This document shows, one piece after another, positions 23,098-31,485 of a stretch of DNA of 31,802 nt. Every line of letters starts with the position of its first letter. Within the stretch, counting starts at the first letter, position 1. The position numbers were made by a program, and so were the translations under genes. Origin of the DNA: a virus; the IMG/VR virus record IMGVR_UViG_3300046323_000344, positions 1 through 31,802 of that record; one strand, 5' to 3'. The notes beneath the pieces are model-generated. The model worked only from the letters and a program-made list of their open reading frames with translations, was not told where the DNA came from and made no database searches.

Positions 23098-23570
23098 GCC
23101 AAGTTACATTATTAATACAGCCGAGTGACGTAGTAGCGTTAACGCAATTTGACGGGAATATAGATACTGACAATCTAAAACCAATGATTTTTATCGCACA
23201 AACAACGCATTTAAAATCATTTTTAGGCTTGAAATTGTATAATAAAATATACAATGATTTTGTCGATGTTAATTTAGCAGGTGAGTATCTTATCATTTAT
23301 GAAGATTATATAAAAGACTATTTATCCTATTATACCAGTTCTTTATATGTAGATTTTGGAAGTTATAAAGTTTCTGAAAATGGAATACATAAAATAGCAG
23401 GCGAAAATATGACATCAATTGATAGTTCAGAGATAGAAAAATTAAGCTTGAAATACATGACGCTTATAGCAGGCGTACAAGCTAACTTTTTAGAATATGT
23501 TTCAGATAAAAACTTACCCGAGTTGACAGATAAAACATTAGAGGTGGAGGACTCTTTTCCATGGCGATAA
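23094..23570 (+). CDS. Head-tail connector-like protein (158 aa)
   Basis: Helical protein of the type found next to portal genes (DUF6712-like head completion proteins): LIQPSDVVALTQFDGNID, then MIFIAQTTHLKSFLGLKLYN and a C-terminal helix region. The end (LEVEDSFPWR) overlaps the fibre gene by 10 nt. The DUF assignment is from memory of the layout and not certain. Confidence 0.55.
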   Translation: MSQVTLLIQPSDVVALTQFDGNIDTDNLKPMIFIAQTTHLKSFLGLKLYNKIYNDFVDVNLAGEYLIIYEDYIKDYLSYYTSSLYVDFGSYKVSENGIHKIAGENMTSIDSSEIEKLSLKYMTLIAGVQANFLEYVSDKNLPELTDKTLEVEDSFPWR

Positions 23571-24049
23571 TTCAAAATATAAATGTATCTACCGCTAATG
23601 ATGGTTTGGGAGATACGTTAAGAAATTCACAAGTTAAAGCAAACGAAAACTTTTCAGAATTAAATACAAAAAAAGTCGAGGTTGTTTCGGGGCGTGGATT
23701 AAGCGAAGAAAACTTTACTACTGCAGAAAAATCTAAACTTGCAGGACTCGCTACCGATGCAGAAAAAAACGTACAAGCTAATTGGAATCAATTAGATGAC
23801 ACTCAAGATGACTATATTATTGGGAAGCCTGCAATACCTACGGGGTTCAGCGAAGTTTACGAGGAAATATTTTTATCTTCAAATACAAACACGTTTACGT
23901 TACCTGTTGGGGCGGTACCTCAATTCATATCAATTGATAGGGGGGTTCGATATAAGTCAATAGATTGGACAGTATTTGGTAATGTCGTTACCATTTTAGG
24001 TGATGCGTTATCAGATGCGGATGTGTATATAGTAGGGTTACAATCATAA
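23561..24049 (+). CDS. Short fibre/baseplate protein (162 aa)
   Basis: Contains the phage fibre stalk motif FTTAEKSKLAGLATDAEKNV (about residues 52-71), known from trimeric tail-fibre stalks ('LT.AEK.KL.gIe..A..Nv'), after a DGLGDTLRNSQVKANENF segment found in fibre N-termini. The C-terminal part is beta-rich. Probably a trimeric accessory fibre or adaptor for the next protein. Confidence 0.6.
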   Translation: MAIIQNINVSTANDGLGDTLRNSQVKANENFSELNTKKVEVVSGRGLSEENFTTAEKSKLAGLATDAEKNVQANWNQLDDTQDDYIIGKPAIPTGFSEVYEEIFLSSNTNTFTLPVGAVPQFISIDRGVRYKSIDWTVFGNVVTILGDALSDADVYIVGLQS

Positions 24050-24059
24050 AAAAAGAAAC

Positions 24060-26810
24060 ATGGGTAAAGCAATATTTGACAAAGGAATTAAGATAACAAA
24101 CGGGCAGGACGTTACAACTGCCCCAACATTTTTAACTGCAACAAGCACCAACGGGACAATTGAGAAAACAGAGCCGTTGCAATTTGCAGGTAATTCAGCG
24201 GGTGCAATATCGGGTTTTGAAATTACGAACAACGGTAACGGAACTGTTAATATAGCGACAGGAATAGCGATATTAAGAAGTGCGAATAATTCTACTTCAC
24301 CATTGGTGAAATATACTATTTCAGCGCAAACAAACATTAGCTTAACCGATAACGCTAACAACTTTTTATTAGTTAATTATAACGGTGGAACGCCTAATAT
24401 ATTGGTTACTACTAATCCAAACGATATAAACACTACTACTAATTCAATCATATACGTAGTTTCAAGGGTAGCAAACACCTTAGATTATATTGCTTTAATT
24501 GGACAAAATGTAGATGCAAATGCAAAGTTAAGACGTAGATTCTTAAATAGCGAGGGACTTACAAGGTCACAAGGAGCTATATTAACAACGTCTAACCGTA
24601 ACCTATTAGTTACAGTAGGATTATTCTATTCGGGACTTATTGAGGTTACAACACCCGCCTTTGACACATCGGGCGCAGATACGTTTACACAAGCATATAT
24701 AAATGGTACTTGGGTACGTACTGCAGGACTTTCTCAGATTAATAACACACAATATAGCCTAGCAGGGACGTTAACAACATTGCCAAACAATAGTTATAGA
24801 GTTGACTACGTATATATTTTAGCGGACAATCCAAGTAAGTTATATACTATTTTAGGAGATGCACATTATAATAACTTAAGTGATGCGAGATTATCGCCCG
24901 TTCCTGCAAGTTTGCCAACTGAATTGCAGTATCTTGGCGCAAGAGTAGGGCGTGTTATAATTCAGAAAAACGCTTCGACAATGGAAGTTTCAAGTGAATT
25001 TACAACGATATATGCATCAGCAACAGCAACGTTACACAATGACTTAGGTGGTTTAAACGTAGGTGATTATCAGCACTTAACCGTTGCAGAAAAATCTACA
25101 ATATTCGACCCTAAAACAATAAAAATAGCTTTTTTAGGTGACTCAATTACTGCGGGTTCAGGTTCTACAGGGGGAGCTACAAGTTACGCAGATATTTTAA
25201 ATAATTTATTTTCTTTTCAAACATATACTAAGCTAGGGGTTAGTAGCGCAACAGCAAAACCGACTACCCCAAGACCTCAACTTAGTACTCAAGTGAGCGC
25301 AATTCCTGTTGGGACTAATTTTATCACAGTAATGATTGGGATAAATGATTGGTCAGAAAATACAGTAATCGGAGATGTGAATGCTGTATTAGCAAAAAGT
25401 TACGGAGCTTTAGACCAAAATCTATCCTTTTCTGAAGCATTCAGATACAACATGGAAACTATAAAAAATAATTTTCCTGATGCACAAATAAGAGTTATTT
25501 TACCAATAAAACACGGGTCAGGATGGGTAAGAGATTTAGACTTTAAATTCTATATTGATGCAGAAATACAAATTAGTAATTTTTTATCTATTCCTGTAAT
25601 AAATGCATACGATGCTTCTTTATTAGCAAAAAACTCTCCTTATGTTCCTGATGGCATACACCCAAATGATATAGGTTACAATATGTTATCAGAAGTTGTA
25701 AAAAAAGGTATAATAGACAATAAAACAACTAAGCAAGACAATTCATTTTACAACTTATTAGTAGGTTCTAGTGTAAAAAATGGTTCTACGGATGTTGTTC
25801 AAATTACAGGTGGGGGGTCTACAACGGGTAGATTTTCAATAGGTAGTTTATATACAAGTGGTAGGTTCACACAAATAACACCATCAATTATAGGGGGCAC
25901 GCCTAACATACAAGCGTATTTACAAGGCACAGGAACGGATAGATTAAGTTTACAAGGACTTGGAGGAAACCTATTGGTAGGCAGTCTTTCAGATAACGGT
26001 TCAGGTGACAAATTGCAAATTAATGGAGGAATTTCATCTAGTAGTAGATTTTCAATAGGTGGTTTTTCGGCAGGTGGTAGATTTATGCAATTCACACCAT
26101 CATTAACTAGTGATGCACCTAATATTCAAGGGTATAACACAGGTTTTGGACAGGATTATATAAGTTTACAAGGACTTGGTGGTAAATTATTTATAGGCAG
26201 TCTTTCAGATAACGGTTCAGGGGCTGATGTTCAGATTAATGGTTCTATATATACAACATCACCTACCACAAGCGCAGGAGGTTACGACATTCTTACAAGG
26301 AATACAAGTACAGGACAAGTTGAGAAAGTGGCTAGTAGTGGATTGACAAATAATGTACTATCTAATACTACAAGAATAACGCATACAGGTACTACATCAT
26401 ATACCAATCTTGTGACTATTAATATACCAGCAAATTTTATTACAGAAGGTGGTTTATATAATATAATTGTAGGTGCATCCAGAGGCGGTGCAAATGCAAC
26501 AGGAAGTGCAACTTTAAATGCTTCTTTTGTTTCAAATACAGACCAAAATGACTTTATAAGAGGCGTGCAAATAGGGACTGGAAATAATTTTAAAGCAAAT
26601 GTAATTCGTACAGTCGTTTTCAGAAGTGGAAACAGAGAGATGTTTAGTAATTCAGGCGGATTTTACTCAGATTATAGCTCAATACAAACTAATGCTACAT
26701 CGTCTTTTGATATAACTGTATCTAATAATCTATATGTAGGGATTATTTTGGCAAATGCATCAGATATTGCTTATTTAGATTATGTGTCAATTGTAAAAAT
26801 ATCACAATAA
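24060..26810 (+). CDS. Tail fibre / receptor-binding protein with SGNH hydrolase domain
   Basis: 916 aa. A beta-rich N-terminal part (1-350) carries a second stalk motif (QHLTVAEKSTI), then an SGNH/GDSL hydrolase: block I IAFLGDSIT (nucleophile S362), block III IGINDW (N429) and block V PDGIHPND (D531, H534). The C-terminal part holds two copies of a 72-residue repeat (SLQGLGG, GSLSDNGSG, INGGIS or INGSIY, RFSIGG) and a beta tip. SGNH domains on fibres usually remove acetyl groups from surface glycans, so it probably modifies or opens the host envelope. Confidence 0.85.
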   Translation: MGKAIFDKGIKITNGQDVTTAPTFLTATSTNGTIEKTEPLQFAGNSAGAISGFEITNNGNGTVNIATGIAILRSANNSTSPLVKYTISAQTNISLTDNANNFLLVNYNGGTPNILVTTNPNDINTTTNSIIYVVSRVANTLDYIALIGQNVDANAKLRRRFLNSEGLTRSQGAILTTSNRNLLVTVGLFYSGLIEVTTPAFDTSGADTFTQAYINGTWVRTAGLSQINNTQYSLAGTLTTLPNNSYRVDYVYILADNPSKLYTILGDAHYNNLSDARLSPVPASLPTELQYLGARVGRVIIQKNASTMEVSSEFTTIYASATATLHNDLGGLNVGDYQHLTVAEKSTIFDPKTIKIAFLGDSITAGSGSTGGATSYADILNNLFSFQTYTKLGVSSATAKPTTPRPQLSTQVSAIPVGTNFITVMIGINDWSENTVIGDVNAVLAKSYGALDQNLSFSEAFRYNMETIKNNFPDAQIRVILPIKHGSGWVRDLDFKFYIDAEIQISNFLSIPVINAYDASLLAKNSPYVPDGIHPNDIGYNMLSEVVKKGIIDNKTTKQDNSFYNLLVGSSVKNGSTDVVQITGGGSTTGRFSIGSLYTSGRFTQITPSIIGGTPNIQAYLQGTGTDRLSLQGLGGNLLVGSLSDNGSGDKLQINGGISSSSRFSIGGFSAGGRFMQFTPSLTSDAPNIQGYNTGFGQDYISLQGLGGKLFIGSLSDNGSGADVQINGSIYTTSPTTSAGGYDILTRNTSTGQVEKVASSGLTNNVLSNTTRITHTGTTSYTNLVTINIPANFITEGGLYNIIVGASRGGANATGSATLNASFVSNTDQNDFIRGVQIGTGNNFKANVIRTVVFRSGNREMFSNSGGFYSDYSSIQTNATSSFDITVSNNLYVGIILANASDIAYLDYVSIVKISQ
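25944..26221 (+). repeat. Internal DNA repeat in the fibre gene, 216-nt period
   Basis: AAGTTTACAAGGACTTGG occurs near 25946 and 26162, and GGCAGTCTTTCAGATAACGG near 25980 and 26196; both are 216 nt (72 codons) apart. The near-identity at DNA level indicates recent duplication or exchange in the fibre. Confidence 0.75.
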
Positions 26811-26822
26811 AAAAATAAATAT

Positions 26823-27086
26823 ATGTTCGAAATAAATGAAATTAGTTTAGGATTACCTGCAAAAGTAGGAAAACAATTATTGGTACGTCCTATCATGGAA
26901 CACACACGAGTTAACACGTGTTCGGTATATTACGAGGTGCGTACATCGGATAACGAAACAATAGCAAATGGTAATATGCAACTTACAGCAGAGCAATACG
27001 ATGCTTGGAGTGACGACAACACTTTTATTGAGAATATCGTGTTACAAAATTTAGGATTAACTTTAAAAACAATAGAAAATGAGTAA
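26823..27086 (+). CDS. Hypothetical protein (87 aa)
   Basis: Beta-rich small protein (VYYEVRTSDNETIANGNMQL; LTAEQYDAWSDDNTF). It overlaps the holin by 8 nt. Probably a fibre-associated or assembly protein by location; not recognised. Confidence 0.5.
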   Translation: MFEINEISLGLPAKVGKQLLVRPIMEHTRVNTCSVYYEVRTSDNETIANGNMQLTAEQYDAWSDDNTFIENIVLQNLGLTLKTIENE

Positions 27087-27279
27087 ATTTTTAAGCCTTA
27101 ACTGGCAGGACTTCGGAAAAGGTATGTTAATGGCAGTATTAACACCTGTATTGGTAATCATTCAACAATCAATTGAACAAGGTTCTTGGATATTTGAATG
27201 GAAAATAATAGGCTTATCGGCTATCGGTGGTGGATTAGCTTATTTAATCAAAAACTTTTTCACGAAACCAATTGAATAA
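27079..27279 (+). CDS. Putative holin (66 aa)
   Basis: Two hydrophobic helices (about 15-30 MLMAVLTPVLVIIQQ and 44-60 IIGLSAIGGGLAYLI) with a short loop and a Lys-containing tail, the size and topology of class II holins. It is followed by an XhlA-like gene and an endolysin, completing a lysis cassette. Confidence 0.65.
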   Translation: MSKFLSLNWQDFGKGMLMAVLTPVLVIIQQSIEQGSWIFEWKIIGLSAIGGGLAYLIKNFFTKPIE

Positions 27280-27283
27280 TTTG

Positions 27284-27291
27284 TATTTTTG
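27284..27291 (+). promoter_or_regulatory. Promoter -7 box (TATTTTTG) before the XhlA-like gene
   Basis: TATTTTTG fits TAnnTTTG and lies 6 nt before the ATG at 27298. It could give a nearly leaderless lysis transcript. The T-rich context makes chance occurrence more likely than at the other boxes. Confidence 0.4.
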
Positions 27292-27297
27292 TATTTG

Positions 27298-27600
27298 ATG
27301 GAAAATAAACTTTTATTAGAAAAAATAGATAGGTTGGAAAGTCATTTCAAAGTTTACAAAACGGATATGCAGGACGTTAAAGACGTCCTGAAATCCGTAG
27401 AAACTTCTTTAATAGGGAGCAACCTAAACGGCAATAAAGGGATAATTCATTTATTGGACGATATTGATAAGCGAGTTCACAAGATTGAGGAAAAACAAAT
27501 ATTGTATGAAGAAGCATTTTCTAATTATAAATGGGGGGTGCGTAGTCTGGTTTTAGGAGTTGGTAGTTTAATATGGTGGTTCTTTACAAAAAACAAATGA
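27298..27600 (+). CDS. XhlA-like holin-associated protein (100 aa)
   Basis: Start at ATG 27298 (MENKLLLEKIDRLES); an upstream TTG gives a doubtful extension. An N-terminal coiled coil (KIDRLESHFKVYKTD, DDIDKRVHKIEEK) is followed by one C-terminal membrane helix (LVLGVGSLIWWFF), the XhlA/haemolysin arrangement that assists holins. Its stop overlaps the endolysin start. Confidence 0.6.
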   Translation: MENKLLLEKIDRLESHFKVYKTDMQDVKDVLKSVETSLIGSNLNGNKGIIHLLDDIDKRVHKIEEKQILYEEAFSNYKWGVRSLVLGVGSLIWWFFTKNK

Positions 27601-28046
27601 GTTTAAACAACGATGGTTACAAGTTAATAACAGATTTTGAGGGATTGAAATTAAAGCCTTATTTGGATTCAGTTAAAATTCCGACTATTGGATATGGCAA
27701 TACCTATTATAAAGACGGTAGGCGTGTAACCATGTTAGATAAGGAAATAACGCAAAAAGAAGCGTTTGAGATGTTTAAAGAAATAGCAAACCGTTTCGCA
27801 AAAGCCGTAAGCAAATCTTTGAAGCAACCAGTTACACAAAATCAATTCAATGCATTGGTATCTTTAGCCTACAATATAGGTACAGGTTCGTTTATAGGTT
27901 CTACATTACTGAAAAAAGTAAATGTAAACCCAAACGACCCAACTATACCAAACGAGTTTAAAAGATGGAATAAAGCAGGTGGTCAAGTTTTGAAAGGTTT
28001 GACAAATAGACGAAATTACGAGGCAGAAATTTATACTACTAAATAA
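27597..28046 (+). CDS. Endolysin, T4-type lysozyme (GH24)
   Basis: Hydrolyses the peptidoglycan glycan strand. Start at ATG 27597 (MSLNNDGYK), overlapping the upstream stop; 149 aa. The catalytic triad of T4 lysozyme is present with correct spacing: E15 in DFEGLK, D24 and T30 in LDSVKIPTIGYGN (E-8-D-5-T). Later motifs: QFNALVSLAYNIGTGSF and the C-terminal GLTNRRNYEAEIY. No signal peptide, so export depends on the holin. Confidence 0.9.
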   Translation: MSLNNDGYKLITDFEGLKLKPYLDSVKIPTIGYGNTYYKDGRRVTMLDKEITQKEAFEMFKEIANRFAKAVSKSLKQPVTQNQFNALVSLAYNIGTGSFIGSTLLKKVNVNPNDPTIPNEFKRWNKAGGQVLKGLTNRRNYEAEIYTTK

Positions 28047-28047
28047 T

Positions 28048-28395
28048 ATGGCAAATCTAATTGCAGACCATAAAAAAGGCGATACTTGGGACGGGTTTTC
28101 ATTCTTGTTTGAAGAACTTGTTAACGATGTTTACGTACCTTTCAATCTTACAGGCGTTACTGCTTTAATTCAGTTCAAGACTAATCCATTAGGAAATGCA
28201 GTATTTGAGTTCAAAACAAGCGATGGTACTATTACCATTCCTACGCCGTTAACAGGACAGATATATATGATGCCACGAGTTATGAATTACGAGGCACTTA
28301 CATATTCGTTTGATGTTCAGCTAACTTTATTAGACGGTACAGTTAAGACTTATGTAAATGATAATTTCAGAATAGTACAAGATATATCGAGATGA
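28048..28395 (+). CDS. Baseplate/fibre-associated Ig-like protein (115 aa)
   Basis: Beta pattern FNLTGVTALIQFKTNP, then FEFKTSDGTITIP and YSFDVQLTLLDGTVKTYV, like the N-terminal domains of upper-baseplate (BppU-type) proteins. Coupled to the next fibre gene by ATGA. Family-level call only. Confidence 0.5.
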   Translation: MANLIADHKKGDTWDGFSFLFEELVNDVYVPFNLTGVTALIQFKTNPLGNAVFEFKTSDGTITIPTPLTGQIYMMPRVMNYEALTYSFDVQLTLLDGTVKTYVNDNFRIVQDISR

Positions 28396-28805
28396 GAATA
28401 ACAGCTACACAAAATATAAGTCAAATAAGTGTTTTAACTTCGCAAGATGTTACTTCACAAACAATTACAGTTGCACAATTAGGTGAGAGAGGTTACTCGG
28501 CTTATCAAATTGCTGTATTTAACGGATTTGTAGGTACAGAACAGGATTGGTTAGATAGTTTACAAGGCGGTAGCGGTGGAGGAACTAATAGAGTGTTCCA
28601 AGAAGTACCAACAGGACTTATAAACGGAGTTAATGCAACTTTTACAAGTGTCAATAATTTCGTATCGGGTTCATTAGAAGTCTTTCTGAACGGTTCTCTA
28701 CAAAAAATAGTAAATGATTATCAGGTAGTAGGGAATAATACAATAAACCTAAATTTTTCACCTTTTACAAACGAAAATTTATTAATTAATTATATAAAAT
28801 TATAA
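28392..28805 (+). CDS. Fibre protein with C-terminal beta module (137 aa)
   Basis: Contains GYSAYQIAVFNGFVGTEQDW (34-53), a stalk-type motif widespread in phage fibres. The C-terminal module (69-137; TGLINGVNATFT, SGSLEVFLNGSLQK) recurs at the end of the next gene. Virion surface role inferred from composition and motif. Confidence 0.6.
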   Translation: MRITATQNISQISVLTSQDVTSQTITVAQLGERGYSAYQIAVFNGFVGTEQDWLDSLQGGSGGGTNRVFQEVPTGLINGVNATFTSVNNFVSGSLEVFLNGSLQKIVNDYQVVGNNTINLNFSPFTNENLLINYIKL

Positions 28806-28806
28806 A

Positions 28807-29640
28807 ATGGCAACAACACAACAGGCACAAAGGCAAATAGCCGACGGGGCAATTAATGATGCAAAAGTACAGGCTGGAGCAGGAATTGCATCCTCTAAAT
28901 TAGCAGACGGGGCAAACTTCATCAAAAAAGATGGTACCGTAACAATGACGGGGGCTTTAAATATGGGTTCTCAATTGATTACCAATGTACTTACACCCTC
29001 AGCAGGTACAGATGCGACAAATAAGAACTACGTAGACACAGCTATTACAAACGTTACAACCTTATTTACAGCAAAAGGAACTGTTAGATTAGCTACAACG
29101 GCAAATGGTACATTGGCCACAGCTTATGCAAATGGGCAAACAGTTGACGGACTTACTTTGGTTACTGGTGATAGAATTTTGATTAAAAATCAAACGGCAC
29201 AAGCTGAAAACGGACTATATACCGTAAATGCATCAGGCGCACCTACAAGAACAACCGACATGGACACATGGGGTGAAGTACCGGGCGCATGGGTAACGGT
29301 GCAAGTTGGAACGGCCAATGCGGATACTGTATGGTTATCTACTGCGGATGCAGGTGGGACGTTAAATACAACGGCAATTACTTTTACCAACCCAATAGGT
29401 GCAGCGGGATTAAGCGCATCCAATTTCGTTACAAAAGAAATTCCATCAGGATCAATAAATGGGGCAAACGTCACTTTTACTTTGGCAAACACACCAACGG
29501 CAGGTACTGAAGAAGTATTTTTAAATGGAGTTTTACAGGAAAGTGGAGCAGGAAATGATTATACTATTACAGGTGCAGTTATTACCTATCTTTCAGCACC
29601 GTTAACAGGTGAAAAATTAAGAGTTAATTACAGAAAATAG
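28807..29640 (+). CDS. Tail fibre protein (277 aa)
   Basis: Phage fibre elements in order: GTVTMTGALNMGSQLITNV (the 'mtG.L.mgs..I.nv' repeat), TDATNKNYVDTAI, a repeat domain with VRLATTANGTLATAYANGQT, DRILIKNQTAQAENGLYTV and TTDMDTW, and a C-terminal module (about 210-277) shared with the upstream gene. Probably trimeric fibre or spike component. Confidence 0.7.
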   Translation: MATTQQAQRQIADGAINDAKVQAGAGIASSKLADGANFIKKDGTVTMTGALNMGSQLITNVLTPSAGTDATNKNYVDTAITNVTTLFTAKGTVRLATTANGTLATAYANGQTVDGLTLVTGDRILIKNQTAQAENGLYTVNASGAPTRTTDMDTWGEVPGAWVTVQVGTANADTVWLSTADAGGTLNTTAITFTNPIGAAGLSASNFVTKEIPSGSINGANVTFTLANTPTAGTEEVFLNGVLQESGAGNDYTITGAVITYLSAPLTGEKLRVNYRK

Positions 29641-29646
29641 TAGATA

Positions 29647-29979
29647 ATGGCAATTACACAGATAGCCGATAGACAACTATACACAACCCCGTCAGGTGGC
29701 GGGGTTTCTATAATTAGTGCAAATGCAATTATTGATTTTGGTAACGAAAATAATAGTGCGTTTATAACAATTAGCAACGCAGTTCTGACAAATTCAAACA
29801 TATTAGGATATTCTTTTATTCCGCAAGATACTGCTGAAACATCGTTAGAAGATTTTAGTCTTAACGGGGTTTCTTTTAGTATTCAGAACATAATTGACAA
29901 TGTAAGCTTTGATATTGTTGGAACGGCAGTAAACGAGGCAAGTGGTAATTATACCGTAAAATATTTAATAACTAAATAA
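29647..29979 (+). CDS. Small fibre-region structural protein (110 aa)
   Basis: Beta-rich protein with Asn/Ser/Thr content (FITISNAVLTNSNILGYSF); starts MAITQIADRQLYTTPSGGG, like other fibre-associated proteins of the cluster. Function not recognised. Confidence 0.5.
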   Translation: MAITQIADRQLYTTPSGGGVSIISANAIIDFGNENNSAFITISNAVLTNSNILGYSFIPQDTAETSLEDFSLNGVSFSIQNIIDNVSFDIVGTAVNEASGNYTVKYLITK

Positions 29980-29981
29980 AA

Positions 29982-31454
29982 ATGAGTACAAAAATTCAAG
30001 GCGGTTCGAATACCGCAGGCGTTGCAAATGTTGATGTAAACTATCAGTTAAAAACGGTCACCGAAACAGATGCTTATACTAATGGCAATTATGTAGGGGC
30101 GGTTCGTTCGTTTGGTGAGGTCGATGGGGGTTATTTGACTGGAGCCGTTAAATTGAAGCCTATCGAGATTGATAGCGATTACCGTCAAAGAATTTCGCAA
30201 GATTTTCTTGTGGATGAAGAAAATTTCAATTACACCGCACAAAATACAGGTAAGCACAATCTAGCTACTACTACTATGACTGCTTCTTTTACAGCAGGAC
30301 AGTTGACGCTTAATAGTGGTTCAATTACAACTACAACAACAGGGGCAGTATTGTCTACTTACGCTTATGCTCCTATTATAGGGACTACGACAATGTCATT
30401 AGATACTGAGCTTGGTTTTAGTGCACAACCATCGGCCAATGTTTTCGTAGAATGGGGTATAGGTATTGCAGGGGCGCAAACAGTAGCGCCTACAGATGGT
30501 ATATTTTTCAGATTGAACTCAGCAGGGTTACAAGGGATATCTTCTTTTAATGGTACTGAGGTTTCAACAGGGATATTCCCTTTAATTGCAGGAACAGGAA
30601 CATGGGCTTATACTAATAATAAAAGATACCAATTCATATGTTACCAATCCACAGTTGAAGCTGTTTTTTGGGTAAATGATGGAACGGGTGCAGTTATGTT
30701 AGGTTCGATTCAATTGCCTGCAGGACAGAGCAGAATGAGTATGTCAAATGCTGCACAAGTGTTTTTTAAACAAAGAATTACAGGTGGTGCAGCAGGGAGT
30801 GTTTTACAAACAGTAATCGGTGCGTATTCTTTACGTATTGGCGGGGTGAATTTCAGCACACTACCTAGTACAAGTGGTAACCGTATGTTTGGGTCTTATC
30901 AAGGATTAAGCGGTGGTACAATGGGGTCATTAGCGAATTACGCAAATAGTGCGAACCCAACTGCTGCAGTTCCTACTAATACAACTGCTGCTTTAGGTTC
31001 AGGATTAGGGGGTCAATTTTGGGAAACAGATACGCTTGCAGTTACAACTGACGGTATTATAAGTAGTTTTCAAGTTCCAGTGGCAACAGTGAATATATCA
31101 GGGCGTAGGCTTTGTATTCGTTTTGTAAAAATTCAATCGTTTTGCCAAACAGCGTTAACAGGTGGTGGTTATGTTGCTCAATGGTCTTTAGCCTTTGGAC
31201 ATACAGCAGTATCATTAGCAACCGCAGAGGCTGCAACAACTAAAGCGCCAAGACGTGTAACTTTAGGGATTCACGGAGTACCGTCAGCACTTGCGGTCAA
31301 CTCTACTTTAGGTGATATTGTGATGGATTTTGGTGACGCTCCTGTTTTTGTGAATCCATCGGAATTTGTACAAGTAGTAAAAAAGAAAGTGGGTACAGCA
31401 CCAACGGCTGGAGTTATTGGGCATATGATAACAATTACATACGGTTGGGAATAA
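29982..31454 (+). CDS. Large virion surface protein, probably fibre/spike (490 aa)
   Basis: Gly/Ala/Thr-rich beta protein opening STKIQGGSNTAGVANVDVNY, a start seen in Bacteroidota phage structural proteins. A jelly-roll-like stretch with NGTEVSTGIF, YQFICYQSTVEAVFWVNDG and a C-terminal domain with VPSALAVNSTLGDIVMDFGD follow. No catalytic motif seen. Position at the end of the fibre cluster suggests an outer fibre or head surface component. Confidence 0.5.
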   Translation: MSTKIQGGSNTAGVANVDVNYQLKTVTETDAYTNGNYVGAVRSFGEVDGGYLTGAVKLKPIEIDSDYRQRISQDFLVDEENFNYTAQNTGKHNLATTTMTASFTAGQLTLNSGSITTTTTGAVLSTYAYAPIIGTTTMSLDTELGFSAQPSANVFVEWGIGIAGAQTVAPTDGIFFRLNSAGLQGISSFNGTEVSTGIFPLIAGTGTWAYTNNKRYQFICYQSTVEAVFWVNDGTGAVMLGSIQLPAGQSRMSMSNAAQVFFKQRITGGAAGSVLQTVIGAYSLRIGGVNFSTLPSTSGNRMFGSYQGLSGGTMGSLANYANSANPTAAVPTNTTAALGSGLGGQFWETDTLAVTTDGIISSFQVPVATVNISGRRLCIRFVKIQSFCQTALTGGGYVAQWSLAFGHTAVSLATAEAATTKAPRRVTLGIHGVPSALAVNSTLGDIVMDFGDAPVFVNPSEFVQVVKKKVGTAPTAGVIGHMITITYGWE

Positions 31455-31485
31455 ATCAATCTTTGGCACGCTAATTGTTATATAT

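Noticed and set aside
24044-24361. 105-aa antisense frame at the start of the fibre gene
   Set aside because: Shadow of the fibre gene; all neighbours are on the plus strand.
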